A DNA stretch of 64,000 nucleotides from Cyanodermella asteris (lineage: Eukaryota > Ascomycota > Lecanoromycetes > Ostropales > Stictidaceae). The stretch spans positions 710,980 through 774,979 of the forward strand of contig UYJD01000010.1 of the NCBI GenBank assembly GCA_900618795.1. Direction: 5' to 3'. Made by a program: the position numbers and the translations under genes. Below the pieces are notes generated by a model. That model did no database searches. It was not told the origin of the DNA and was given only the letters and a program-made list of their open reading frames with translations. How positions within the stretch are numbered: position 1 is the stretch's first letter; every line of letters begins with the position of its first letter. Positions 13,201 to 24,883 of the stretch are shown piece after piece.

Positions 13201-15922
13201 ACAGTTGCTGCTGCGGATTCAGTTCATTGTCGATTCTTGCGTCAGGATTCAATCCACGCAGCACTTCATTTTCGCCTCAGAGGCCAACCTCGCGCTTTCC
13301 TTGCAAGAAGCGTCACTTGTTTTATTACAACAGGCCTCTCAGTTCTTATCTGCCGAGTCGATAGTTAGGCTCAGGCTGGACATCGTTTTGCTGGATGAGC
13401 TCTCTAAAGCCGTTGAAAGCAACAACGCAATGCTCCAGATCGCGCTTACCAAAGCTTCATCCGCAGCTTTGACAAGGAGATCAGAAGCACAAAAGTTGCT
13501 TCGCCAGATAGCAGTCCAAGCCGACGAGACAGAGATTGCGAAGGGCAATCGGCGCTCTTCGATCGTGCGCGACGAGTCTAGCAATACGCCAGCAGAAGAC
13601 CAATTTGCAGTGCCATCGAAAGTGTTGAGCTGCATTCTGAGTGCGTTCTCTGGCTCAGGCGGCAAACCCGTTCTGGATTGCTGGTTTGATTTTCTCAAAG
13701 ATGCGCTCCAGCTTTATGGCTCAAACATATTTCAAGTTATTTTGCCGCTAAATGAATGCTTCTGCAGGGTTTTGCGAACAATGGCCCAAGATCTCAAGGA
13801 CACCTTTGCGGCCGACATCCAAAATGAGCTCCATGTGAGCGAGACAGCTATGGTGCAAGTCCTCAACGCACTTGAGCGGCCATTGGAAATAGCTCATGGA
13901 ACTCTGCAGTCCTTAGTCGCTCAGGAAGGCGCACCTCGAACTGAGCGGCAAGCCGCCAGCTTCTTCAGCATGGTATCCGTGCTAGCTCCAGAAGGAGGGA
14001 AGGTCAAGACGGCTGCAGACAACAATCGGCTGACTGTACTATTATGCTTCAAAGATGCCCTCCGTGTGTGCTTCGAAATTTGGTCGATCGATGAGACCTC
14101 TGTTCCTGGCATCACCGATGACAGTACAAGGTCAGCATCCTTTAAGTACACTACGCTAAGGCTACGGAATCGGACAAGGCGGATTGTCGAGCACCTATTT
14201 CAGGCACGCGATCTCGAATGTGTCGAAACATTAGTGGCGCTATGGCATGACTGTATGATGGAAGGCGATATCGCTGGCTGCAACAAAGTTCTGGCTATGC
14301 TGGCGACAGTCGAAACAGCAAGACCGAAAGTGACTGTTCCGGCCTTGCTTAATGCCATTTACTCGAGAACACATCCTGGGGCTCTAGATCCGGATAACCG
14401 GTCATCCCTCACATCGAACATATCGGAAGTCACGCTTTCGGCATTCAGCATAGCCTATCTTCGTTCATTGGAGGATGACGCCACGGACGAGATTTGGCAG
14501 TCTTGCCTGACATTTCTTCGAGACGTTTTGACAAGTCCGCTGAATCATCGGCAAATACTGGTTCAACTTTTGGAGTTCGCTGTCGAGCTTGGGGCAAAAG
14601 TCAACAACACCAATTTTGGTGAACAGCGCAAAATGCGTCGTGAATTGGGTGACTTGTTCATTCGGCTCATGTCTGCTATCACAACTATTCGGCCCCCGGG
14701 AACCAACACAGAGCAGAAAAAATCGGCCTCTAGTGCTACAGACGCTGAGGCCAACCACTGGTACAGAAGGCTTATGGCAAACGGGTCTGCTGACCTGGTA
14801 TCTGTACTTGCCAATATTTTCCCGCGCCTTGCTGATACGTTATTGGAACGTGACAGGATGCCTGCCATAGTCTCATCTGTCTCGACACATGTCCTTGGTC
14901 CCACATTGCGCTCAAAGATGTTTCCAGAAAACGTCGACCGAGACACGATTGAGCTGTTGAAGGTTGTCGGACATATTACCGAAGCTGCTAAGACATACAA
15001 GAAAGATGTGTATGATGCATTCAACGATTCAAAATTTTTCTCCAATGAACTACCCCTGGTTCAAGATGGATGGCTGCCAGTGCTGCGCCAATGGGCCATT
15101 GGAGACAAAGAGCGTCTGCCAGAACTGTTCGGTCGTCTCGCAGCGCCAGCAGCAGCTGGTCTCATGTTCGGAGTGGGTGCCACAAGCGCGCGCTTGGAAG
15201 CTGATCGTAGGACACAGCTCACCTTGAGGCGAATCAGCACATTGTTCCTGGCGGGACCACAAGACGCATTTGTCGTCAATCTGCCCGAACTCTCAGGCAA
15301 GGTTGTTGAGCTGCTCAATGCAAGTGCTAGCTCGTCTCCCTCCTCACTCACCCGCGCAGAGCTTTACATGCTGTTTCGCACCCTCATCTTGCGAGTCTCA
15401 CCAAATCACCTCAATTCATTATGGCCAGTCATCAATTCGGAGATATCAGATGCTTTGTCGTCTGCGATGCCCAACAGCAGCCAGGAGTCCCTCAATCCTG
15501 AAAGCTTGCTTCAGCTGTGCAAACTAATCGATACGCTGCTTTTGCTCAATTTGGATGAGTTTCAGTTGCAACAATGGCTATTTATCACAGATACGACTGA
15601 TGCTGTCTATCGACCATCGCATCTCGAACCGGCTGGTCTCACCGACCTCCTGGCCGAAAGCCTTGATGCAGACCCGAACGGCATGGCTGTCGCTCCACTC
15701 ACCAGCATTACAGAGCCAGGAAAGCTTCGAAAATGCTTACTAGACAACAAGTATGTCAAAGGGGTAAGCAAGGATCAGTATAGAGACAGAGTTTTCAGAC
15801 CATTCTTCCGACAACTCAGCATTGTCTCGTTTGAGGGCAATTATAGCATGGACCCGCCGGATGTTCAGGGTTGCGTTGACGACTTGGTGGCTGATCTATT
15901 CGACGACTCGACTCTCGTCTGA
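10272..15922 (+). CDS. DOP1: Dopey family protein (DopA/Dop1), Golgi-endosome traffic
   Basis: Very large peripheral membrane protein that works with Mon2 in Golgi/endosome trafficking; in Aspergillus DopA affects multicellular development. The Dopey N-terminal domain is clear: KAYKRWTATIERVL..EWADYISFLGRLLK, then after a 50-bp intron (10545-10594, GTTTGA...AAG) AIQTRPPNAEDLPSKIVVAKRLAQCL and HQKALEVYSHIF. The main exon 10595-15922 is open for 1775 codons. An optional second intron (10369-10419, 51 bp, stop-free, GTCTGT...CAG with CTGAC) would remove 17 residues and join KDDE to AFSKKDKAYKRW; the product is then about 1849 rather than 1866 aa. The C-terminus has leucine-rich helical repeats (KLIDTLLLLNLDEFQLQQWLF). 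Length fits the family (about 1700-1850). Confidence 0.93.
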
Positions 15923-16454
15923 AAAGGAATGCAAGGCATGATTACAACGCAAGGATACCCCGTTTGGATGAAGATGGATACAGCGCCACAAGCTGGAAAG
16001 CCATCAGTGAAAATTGACGTTGAAGTAAGGATGTGAACAGCAGTCAGGCTGTTGAGTGACAATCTGAATTTCAACTTCAAAGGGAATGCAGAGAGTTTGA
16101 AGGGAGGATTGCGGCGGAAGAGACTCTCCATGTCACAGATGCGAGTTCGTGCTCCGAGTAAGATCGTAGGCAGCCATCTCAAAAATTCTTGATGTGACCT
16201 CACAACCGAACTTGATGTATCTGCCCAACGGCATGGTCATCCGTCTGTGGGCATGTCGTCTCATGTAAATTGGTGACGTTATCGCTGGATATCGTAGGTG
16301 GCGTTCATGCCGCCATCGCAAGTCCCGAGTGCCCCAGATTTTCCTTGCAGGAATGCGGGGAAAGCATGTGTTTAGCCGCCGCCCAAAAGTTTATCTGCAG
16401 CACCGTTGCGCTAGCGCTCCATCTCCAACTTTGCTTCCTCTTATACATGTGTTA
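15923..16454. other. Intergenic, 3' of DOP1
   Basis: No gene or motif recognised; ends at the TA dinucleotide that borders the MITE. Confidence 0.5.
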
Positions 16455-16743
16455 GAGTTGTTTCGGACACCCTATGATTGGCCAATCTAGAATACCTCTG
16501 CAAGTGTCCACGTGGCCCTTTTCTCGGGGCGAAAAAGAGGTGTAGGTATCTCTTAGGCCTAACAGAGGTCCCCCTCTACTTTGTTCTTTCTTAGCGGGCT
16601 TCAAGCGATAAATAGGAGGCTGCTTAATAAACAGAGTCAAGTCGTCAGGGAGCAGATCTACGACTGAAACCGTATAGTCTGATCCGGCTCTCTCGTTGAG
16701 CAGTGCACTCATTCCACCAATCACAGGGTGTCCGGAACAACTC
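16455..16743. mobile_element. 289-bp MITE with 27-bp terminal inverted repeats and TA duplication
   Basis: The left end reads GAGTTGTTTCGGACACCCT and continues ATGATTGG; the reverse complement of the right end reads GAGTTGTTCCGGACACCCT and continues GTGATTGG, so 25 of 27 bases match. Both ends are bordered by TA (16453-16454 and 16744-16745), the target duplication of Tc1/mariner-type elements. The interior holds no transposase; a 90-codon minus-strand ORF has no recognisable domain. This fits a non-autonomous miniature element moved in trans. The parent family is inferred from the TA duplication only. Confidence 0.8.
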
Positions 16744-17315
16744 TAAAACATGGAGTAGGTCGACGATCTTTGCGACACGCATGCGCCGTGTCTTGCAAAT
16801 CTCCCCGCTCTTTGCTCTCGGACCTTAAGACACGCGCGAAAACCATGCTTGGATGCGGACGGTGTGAGTGGTAAGTTTCATCTTCGAGAGCCTCCCATGT
16901 CCATTTCTTCCGAGAGTCCATCGTCGAGATTCAGCGAAGCAAAAACTCGATGTTAGCAAATCCCTGAGCTCTTCTCTATATGTGTCAGGTCTAGGTTTTC
17001 CAAGTTCCCCCGGCACTGTCAAGCCTGATCCTCACGATGAACTCTTCGGGAAGGTTTCATGGGGTCGATCTTCACGTGTATCTGAACCTTTTCATGTCCC
17101 CATGTCCGTTTAGATGCTAGCGCCTGTGCGCTTTGCACAATCTGTACATGATTGACAGAGATTGAAGCGGGATATGGAGACTGCCTTGAGCACCTGGATC
17201 CTGAACAGAGTGGCCACGGGCCCCGCCCCGAACTTAATGAGATGCCTGGGCTATTTGGCTTCTTCGGAGCCTGCTCTCTCAAGCTTCGTGGTGTGGACGT
17301 TGCGACAACAGCAAA
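16744..17315. other. Intergenic, upstream of FAD oxidoreductase
   Basis: Contains the promoter of the next gene. No distinct motif seen. Confidence 0.4.
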
Positions 17316-19228
17316 ATGGTGGCCTCAAGTTCTGGACTACGGCTGATCCTGTGCCTGTGCATCTCATTGTGCGCTGCTGCTCCGACGAGCCAGAACTGCA
17401 AGCCGCTACCTGGAGATGCGGCTTGGCCAGATTCAGCCGCTTGGTCGGCCTTGAACTCTTCAGTGTCGGGAAGACTCGTTGCCCCGGTCGCTCTGGGAGC
17501 AGTATGTTACCCCCATAGACCGGAATACGATAGCGCCAGCTGCACGACTTTGGCTGGCAATTGGACAAACAACGACTTTCACGCTGCAAGCCCCTTTAGC
17601 GTCGATTACAACGATGATACTTGCCCACCTTACAGCAACGGTACCGCTTGTTCGACGGACGGTTATCCTGCGTATGTCATCAACGCTGCCAATGCGAAGG
17701 GCGTTCAAGAGGGAGTGAAATTTGCGGCGAAGACGGGCGTGCGGTTGGTTGTGAAGGCGACAGGACATGATTTCCTCGGCAGGTCAGTTTGAGCTAATAC
17801 AGGCTTGAGAACGCTTTCTGACTGACATAGATCTTCTGGACCTGGCTCACTATCTATCTACACTGGTCAGCTTAAAGGCATAACATACACCGCCAACGAC
17901 CCTCGCGCCACGAAGTACGGCGGTTATGGATCATTTAAGATCGGGGCCGGGACAAGATTGGGCGAGGTTTACCAGTATGCCTATGACAATAAAGTCACAG
18001 CCATAGGTGGCGCCGATCCTGGCGTCGGCATCGCCGGCTGGGTAACAGGCGGAGGCCACGGACCCGTGACGGCAAAGTACGGACTCGGCGTCGACAACGT
18101 TCTCGAGATGGAAGTCGTGACCCCAGACGGTGAGCTCCGGACAGTTAACGAGAACCAAGATTCCGATCTCTTCTGGGCGCTACGTGGCGGAGGAGGAGGC
18201 ACGTTCGCAGTGTTGACGTCCGTGACCATGAAAGTATACCCTCCCACCCCCATCACGGTCTGCCTGTTCCAATACAACACAACCGCCAACTCGGACACGT
18301 TCTGGTCCATGCTCACCTACTTCCACCAGCAGCTACCCTACCTGATCGAATCCGGCATCTCGGGCTACTACTACGCTGTCCCCGACGACAGCTCCGACAA
18401 CTCGCTCCTCAAAGGCAAGATCTACGGTCTCTGGGTCGTTCCCGATAAGGGCCCCCTCGACGTTGCGGCGCTTCTGCTTCCCATGGAGACCAAGTTCCGC
18501 CTTGAATTTCTGAGTGGTGATCCGGTCTCTATCACTAGCTTTCCGGTTGGACCTGTCGACTTCACGAAGAATTGGGCGGGTAGTGAACCGGCGCTTGTGG
18601 GGCAGGATATGAGGATGGCCAGCCGCTTGCTCGACAAGGCTGCCCTCACGTCTGATTCGAAGACCCTTGAGGCAGCACTTCGAGCTAGTACACCGGGAGG
18701 ATCGACTCTGCTCGGTCACGCGGTATCGAGCCCCGGTGCCGGAGATCCGCCCGGAGGAATCCCTGGTGGCAACTGTTCCGTTCTGCCAGCCTGGCGGAGC
18801 ACCTATATTCATGCTAGTAAGTTCGAAACCTCCAGACTCTGGTTCTGATCCAAGTCCTCATTTCCGCCTGTGAAGACGTGCTGACCCCGTTGACAGTCAC
18901 GCCTGGCTACTGGCCTCAATCCAACGCTACCGCCAAAGCAGCTGTCATTGAAGAATTGCGCGAGACTCGTGTCCCGGCGCTCAAGAAGCTGGCTCCTAAC
19001 ACCGGTTCTTACCGCAGTGAAGCCGACCCGACGGAGCCGGATTGGCAGAACGTGTTTTATGGCGCAAACTACCCGAGGCTGTTAGAGATCAAGAAGAAGT
19101 ACGATCCGAATGGCGTCTTCTGGTGCAAGTCTTGCGTGGGCAGCGAGCTGTGGGATGCGCAGGGGAATGATGGGTTGGACAACAGAGTGGGACAGAACAA
19201 GGTGAAGCTCTGTACGACTGGGTCATAA
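17316..19228 (+). CDS. Secreted FAD-linked oxidoreductase (BBE-like)
   Basis: Berberine-bridge-enzyme-type flavoprotein, often found in secondary metabolism or alcohol/sugar oxidation. Three exons (17316-17782, 17831-18816, 18897-19228) give 594 aa. A hydrophobic signal peptide (about residues 8-22) precedes the FAD-binding PCMH domain. The ATGHDFLGR-SSGPGSLS segment spans intron 1, with H151 the likely site of covalent FAD attachment. The GGGHGPVTAKYGLGVDNVLE block and ALRGGGGGTFAVLTSVT are typical. The C-terminus has the BBE motif: NVFYGANYPRLLEIKKKYDPNGVFWC. Many cysteines and N-glycosylation sites agree with secretion. The substrate cannot be deduced. No polyketide or NRPS genes lie nearby, so it is not part of an obvious cluster. 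Confidence 0.92.
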
Positions 19229-19421
19229 ACAAATAGTACTTCGAGAATTTATGAATTGATGTCTTTTCTACAATAGATGACCAGATTCAGACAAGGTAGT
19301 AAACCGAATTAGGTGGTGCCTGACGTTGAGTAATTACTTTTGACGAGCGCTAACAAGGTAACAAGACCGAACGGGATGCATGAATAACCCATACACTCAT
19401 ATCCGAGAATAAGAGCGATTC

Positions 19422-21060
19422 TCAGACGACCACATTCCAAGTCGCGTTCCTATCCTTCCTCGCCTTGATCTCATACCCCTTGGCCCTCATCCGCTCCTGC
19501 ACCGTCCAGTGCAAATTCGGCGCATGCTCCTGCACCGGTCGATATCTCCCCATGTTCATCCGAATCTTCTTCACCCAGCCATCAGAGTTCTTCGGCTGTA
19601 CCCTCACCTTGATCGGCCAGTACTCGAGAATCCACCAGCCCTTGGAAAGCTGCAGCTGATCCATCATCGGCTGTATAGCGTCAAAGTAATCCTCGTGCTG
19701 CTCCGCAGTCCAGCCGTGCACAAACTTCTGCCGGTCCTCGTCTTCGTACATTTCAAGGTTACAGCGGCCTTCCGGATCCTCGGGATCGACGGGCGAAAGC
19801 GCCCAGGCGCGCTTCTGGATGGGCGGGATCTTGCCGGCTTCGAACTGGGCTTGGAGGTCCGCGGGCGGGACGTCGGTGGGCTTGCTCAGCGGGACGTACT
19901 TGGGGTATAGGGACTGGAGGTCGAGGCCCTCTTCGGCGAGGCGGGGCGCCTTGAAGATGATTCCCGTGTCGCACTCGAAGGCTTGCCGGATCATCCAGCG
20001 GAGGGGGATCTGGGAGAGCTTGTATCGGACTTCGTTCTTGACGGCGCCGCCGCCGACGTCGCAGTGGCAGCCTGCGAACCAGACTTCGAGGACGTCGGTG
20101 GCGTGGACGGCTTTGTTGAGCCTGGCGGCCCGCGATGTTGCCGGTCGGGATTCGGCGTGTCCGTTTGTCGCTTGGGGCTTCGCCTTCCCGTTCGTATCCT
20201 CTTCCGCTAGAATGTCCCAGGAATCGGAGTGGATGTCGTCCTTCTTCCTGTAGCGGCATACCTTGAATTTTGCCCTGTGCTCGTCCAGGGCCATTGCGTG
20301 TCGGAAATGGATAGCCCTATTGTGAGGCGTTGCGCTCAGAGGGAACTTGCGAGGGATGAAGCCGACGGAGCCGACGCTGTCGAAGACGCCAACGAAGTGG
20401 ATGTTGACGTCCATGCAGAAGGTGCGCTTGAAGTCGAGACTCATCTTCCAGCCAGCCTCCGTATCATCTTTGTAGTATTGGTATGCGAATTCGATTTGTG
20501 CGATATTATGCGCGGGCAGGAGGCCGACCTTGTGAACCATGCCGGCAAGGCAACGGGCAGTGTATGCGCCTATAGCCATTAGCATCCGCACTGCATCTTC
20601 TCAGACACATTTTATACACACCTCTCGAGAAACCAAACATGCAAATCTTATCCCCCTGTCGATAATTCTGCATCAAGAACTTGTACGCGTCCCGGACATG
20701 CACGCCCAACCCGCTCCCGACGGCCATATCGAGCGCGGCATTGATGCCGTTGGTGAGTCCGCCTCCATCATACGTGCCGATGCCGGATTGATAGTACGTG
20801 AGCTGTCCGGGGTCGGACTTCTTCAGACAGGAGACCAGATGCACGATGCTGCTGTTGTCAGAGTCAAACTTGTCGCCTGTGCCGTCGAGGCAGATGACGA
20901 TCGTGCGGCCGGCAGGCTTGTAGTTGGCGCCATCGCGGACGGCGTAGAGGTTGCGCGGGAGCTGGGGTATACCCTCCTTCGCTGCAGGGGCTGCGGAGGT
21001 GTTTTGGGAAGGATCGAGGAGGGGGCCGGGGCCGGAACCGGGGTTGACTTGATCGGTCAT
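19422..21060 (-). CDS. DUF2235 alpha/beta-hydrolase-like protein
   Basis: Predicted serine hydrolase of the DUF2235 family, which includes bacterial Tle1 phospholipase effectors and many uncharacterised fungal proteins. Two exons (20622-21060, 19422-20569; intron 52 bp, GTGTGT...TAG, splitting a Gly codon) give 528 aa. The start of the hydrolase fold is IVICLDGTGDKF. The nucleophile elbow GFSRGAYTAR spans the intron, with S145 as the nucleophile. VGVFDSVGSVG supplies a candidate acid and WFAGCHCDVGGG a candidate histidine, so a full triad is present. A low-complexity Lys/Ala/Thr insert (about residues 300-330) separates the last two. No signal peptide or membrane segment is evident. Substrate unknown. 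Confidence 0.88.
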
Positions 21061-22117
21061 CGTTCACGCGGTCCTGAAGCTATTCGCACACAGTAACAGA
21101 CGTTCACCAAAAACGATAGGAAATGGGTACAGAGAATGGAAAATCAAACAGGCACGAAAGAGAAAATGGGGCGAAAGCGATTATTATTGCCTTTCCAACC
21201 GCCATGAATCGAAGCGTTGCATCCACAATTTCCATCTGGCTTCACGATCGCCGCATAGCGCATCGGCTTCGCTGCCCGCCAACTTCATCAGTTGAAGATC
21301 TTCTGCTGGGGACGGGCCCGCTCGGCGGACGGGAAGCTTGGGGGCATCTGAAGATTCGAGCTAAGAGACATGTGAGTGGACTGATTCGATGTTGGTGCAG
21401 GAGAAAGCTCAGAGAGGCTTCGAGCTACGTGCGCTTCTACGTCAGCGAACAGATTTGTGGGCGCGTTCATTGGTGTGCGCCGTCGCTGCGAATTGCCGGC
21501 GTGGCATCGTGCACCCCATTCGATCGATCTCGAGCTGGCGGTGGATCGATCTGCAAAAAATGGCCTGTCCATGTTCGTTTTTGGATGAGCTTCAGATGCT
21601 TGATCGCGGTGAGGTTGAGATGAGGAGGTGAATAGTAATGGCCGCTGTTGAGACTTTCACTGTGTCGAACTATTGAAGAGCTGCGAAACCACTGCCCAAG
21701 CTTCAGACACGGGCGACTCTAACGAGAAGCATAAATTAGAGTTTTGCCTTTTCAGACGGATCACGGCTGGGTCAACACTATGGCCACTGACGAAGGATGT
21801 TGGCTCTATACTCAAACATGTACGAGCGGATGCAATTACTGTGTTTCGCATTATGCGAGAGAGCCCTGCTTCACATGTCCAATGCCACTCGTGACGCAGC
21901 TAAAGCTACGTACGCATGTGGTGGGACGTTTCAGGTAGACTCGACAGGGGGACATTGTATTAGGTACACAGTCAGGTGCTTGGGTCCGTATTTAGCCAGG
22001 TATTGGCCTCATCAGCTGTGATGGTGGCTCTCTCAATCTTACTCATTATGCGAAATGCGATGTAAATTTGATTTGATCTAGTATCACGGCCTCAATTCTG
22101 AGGACGCACCTCCTGTA
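21061..22117. other. Intergenic, upstream of DUF2235 gene
   Basis: About 1 kb with short ORFs only. It contains the DUF2235 promoter and the 3' flank of the next minus-strand gene. Nothing else recognised. Confidence 0.5.
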
Positions 22118-22969
22118 CTAATGGTATGCAGACACATTTGCCATCGCGCCGTAGTCAGCCCAATTCGCTGGACGATATATGTGCCACGTGTCAGCTCCTA
22201 CCCCATCTGCCTCCCCCTGGACATCTTTCTGCTTTATTGATGTATACACGGTACATCCGTGGTCTTCGAGCAGCGTAGCAAGATACAGCGTCAGAGTGAC
22301 AGCTTGCGGAACATTTTCGTCGAAGCGACTAGTGGTGGAAAAAGGGCGCCCTTTGAGTTCGAAATCGTGAACGCGGGTATATCGCGGGTGTCTGTCATGG
22401 CCTTTCATATTGGGAAGAGTCGGTACCATGGCCCGTATGACATCTTCTGGAGCATCGATCAGCCGTAGACGGCTTGACATGCTGAAAACCACAGTGAACC
22501 ACTCCAAACTAGTTTCCATACGAAAATCTGGATTGTGGCGGAAGATCAGCGAGTCTTTATTCTTGGCAGAACGAGATATGTTTGTTGCAAAACTCAGTTT
22601 CCAGCCTGATTCGTAAAGAGCTTTGAGAATGTGCCGAATCATGCGGCGTACTTTGATCGAGTCGCTAGCTGTTCCATCCCATCGGTAGCCGTCGAGTTTG
22701 AAATGATGGCCGCTATTGTCTGAACTCTCTTTTTTGATGCCATCCTCCCAATTCCTGAGAATGCAATTTCGGATAATGTCGATGCACGGAGAAGGAAATC
22801 CGACCACACCAAGGCCATCAGAGCTACCCATGTACAAGATGGCTAAAGCAGCCTTGCCAGGACGCCGGGGAAGCGGTGGTCTATTTTCGATGATGCTTGA
22901 TTCGCCCGAGCTGTCTCCAGACTGCCTTTCTTCGTACGGAGGTGGATGAGACCCGAAGAACCTGTCCAC
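22118..22969 (-). CDS. Hypothetical protein, start unresolved
   Basis: An open frame of 283 codons with a coherent, codon-like composition and no recognised domain. The first codon at 22969 is GTG and is preceded immediately by an in-frame TGA, so the true start is either the internal ATG at 22831 (before GSSDGLGVVGF, leaving 237 aa) or an unseen upstream exon joined at the AG near 22960. The stretch with PPPYEE and PPLPRRPGKAA before the internal ATG looks like real N-terminal low-complexity protein, favouring a missing exon. The body contains SGWKLSFATNISRSAKNKDSLIFR and a C-terminal DTWHIYRPANW segment. It may be a lineage-restricted fungal protein. I do not assign a function. Confidence 0.55.
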   Translation of the reverse strand: MDRFFGSHPPPYEERQSGDSSGESSIIENRPPLPRRPGKAALAILYMGSSDGLGVVGFPSPCIDIIRNCILRNWEDGIKKESSDNSGHHFKLDGYRWDGTASDSIKVRRMIRHILKALYESGWKLSFATNISRSAKNKDSLIFRHNPDFRMETSLEWFTVVFSMSSRLRLIDAPEDVIRAMVPTLPNMKGHDRHPRYTRVHDFELKGRPFSTTSRFDENVPQAVTLTLYLATLLEDHGCTVYTSIKQKDVQGEADGVGADTWHIYRPANWADYGAMANVSAYH

Positions 22970-23588
22970 CGCTCAATCGTGTAGCGGTTACTGTTGGCCC
23001 AACGAATGAAGTAAATGTAAGACTGCAAATGAATCGCCACTTGGGAATGCCAGGGAACTGCCGGTGTGGACCCTGGGTGGCTGCTGTCCAAGTCGAAGCG
23101 CCTAATAGGTATTGCCTGGCAGATCGCTCTGCGTCTCCTTTGATGAACCCAAAGTATTTCGCATACCAGTGCCAACAGTTTCGTTGTCTTTGATGTTGAA
23201 TGGCACTCTGCGCAGTGGTGACTATCCCGAGGATAGAGGCCTAAGCGGACGGCATAGCTTCTCGAAGTTAGGATTTTAGAGGATTCGCAGCTGTTCTGTC
23301 CTCAAATGGATCCTAGCGTGCATCGCGACATGATTCTTTTCTTGTAGCGCCAAGGGCGATGAGTCGTCGACGCTGATTGAAGACTTCAGAGTTCGTGCGG
23401 CCTCAGCCTCGTCGGCAATGGGCGGCTTCTTAGGGGGCTTGGCGTGCAGATTTCTTATTCTCTGTGGAACTTGAGTTCAACCCTCTCATCGTTATTGAGC
23501 TCAGCAAACCAGTAATGTGGCGACCGAGCCACTCGATACAGGGCTAGTCGTCAAGGTGTATGCAACCACATTCGTGTCCCCTTTTGAT
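22970..23588. other. Intergenic, or missing 5' exon of the hypothetical gene
   Basis: Lies between two minus-strand genes. It could hold the first exon of the preceding hypothetical gene; short minus-strand ORFs exist but no splice pair could be chosen with confidence. Confidence 0.4.
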
Positions 23589-24222
23589 TCAGTCCACTCT
23601 CAGTCGTACGGCGACCTCCAAGAAGCTCGCTTTACGTATCTGAGTCTCCGGAATGTCGTCGTCTGACTTTTGACGAGCTGCAGCTTTCGAATCATCGGCA
23701 CTCGCCGTGTCCGTCTCGGCTTCGTCTGAAGGCTTGCCTGCGGGGTCTGCATCTTCCGCTCTGACAATATCGTCTACGGTGCCCACCGTTCCTGTCTTTA
23801 GCTGCACGCGACAGTCCTGCTGGTTCTGGAAGTAGAGAGCAAGATTCAATGCCTTTTCAATGGCACGGCCCGTTGCGCGCAGGTAGACTGCTTCGGAGTC
23901 TGTAGGCTGAGCCGCAATTGCTTGTAGCTTTTGCTTGTCCGAGCGGTTGTTCTTCTCAAGTAGACTGGCTTTGCCCAAGCTGCGTTTCTCGACCTGATTC
24001 AGCAGCTTCCGAACACGTTTGACTGCCGAAATGAAAGGAGTGGATGCCGAAACATAGACTATCTTTGGCTGGCTTGAGTTGGTGTAAGGCGAAGGTATCG
24101 GAGGACGGAGAAGAGGACGTTTGCTCCTTCGATGGGCTGCGATGTTGTTGACAACTGCTGAACAAGACTAGGGGATCACACTTACATGTAGGCAATCTCT
24201 TGAGCTTCTGCTCCGGCGCCAT
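23589..24222 (-). CDS. POP7: RNase P/MRP subunit Pop7 (Rpp20, Alba-like)
   Basis: Small RNA-binding subunit of RNase P and RNase MRP, which process pre-tRNA and pre-rRNA. Two exons (24186-24222, 23589-24136; 49-bp intron, GTAAGT...CAG) give 194 aa. The tiny first exon encodes MAPEQKLKRLPT and splits the next serine codon. The joined sequence continues SHRRSKRPLLRPPIPSPYT, then the Alba-like strand PKIVYVSASTPFISAVKRVRKLL, helix SEAVYLRATGRAIEKALNLALYF, and strands around CRVQLKTGTVGTVDDI and ETQIRKASFLEVAVRLR. An acidic/Ala-rich insert of about 35 residues interrupts the last part, as in other filamentous fungi. The gene is divergent from the LRR gene. Reading only the large ORF would lose the first 65 residues. 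Confidence 0.92.
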
Positions 24223-24883
24223 GACGGCTTTCAGCTTTGACAAAAAGTAGGGACGCGACAACTATGGTCGCTGGCCCCAGCCGAAGAGAGGATATTTGGA
24301 ATCAGATGGTAGGCTCGCAAATCAATGAGCGAATTCTGCTGCTAGGCGAGCACAATTTTTCGGACTGCTCTCCTGTGGTCTCGTGAGCAAAGCCGAAATT
24401 TTTGAATTAATGGTGAGGAGAAGTAGAAGTGATGTCCATGAAGGACATCGCAGCTGCACCGTCTGGCGAATGTCTGAAGCTTCCTCTGTGCTTTCAGAGA
24501 CCGAAGCAAGATCAGGTCATATACAGCCAATCCCCTCGACGTATCTGAGACAAAGTAGACTCTTTCAACGTCGATAAGAATGATGCTCAAATGCGGCTCG
24601 AAATTTGGGACGCGCGATGATGCAACCGCGGGACCGCCGAACCTTCAACGCGTCCAGCCGACGCGTTCCACAGAAACGCCTTCACCAGCTCACACGACTT
24701 GCTGCGGAAGACAGCAACGCTTGTCATTGGCATCTGTCAGAGGCTTCGCAAGTTTCGCATCGCTTTCGTTTGTCTTGGAAAGTTCCTGTACTTAGTGGGT
24801 TCAATGTAACGATAAAAATTACGATTGCAGTTCCGCTCAACGTCGCCCATACCTATCGATGATACTCACCTCATCAGTGCAAT
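24223..24883. promoter_or_regulatory. Divergent promoter region, POP7 / LRR protein
   Basis: 661 bp between divergent starts. Both promoters must be here; no consensus element stands out. Confidence 0.4.

Noticed and set aside
16452-16724. 90-codon minus-strand ORF inside the MITE
   Set aside because: It spans the inverted repeat and has no transposase motif.
19759-20259. 166-codon Arg/Pro-rich minus-strand ORF
   Set aside because: Alternative frame of the DUF2235 gene; composition is typical of a GC-rich shadow.
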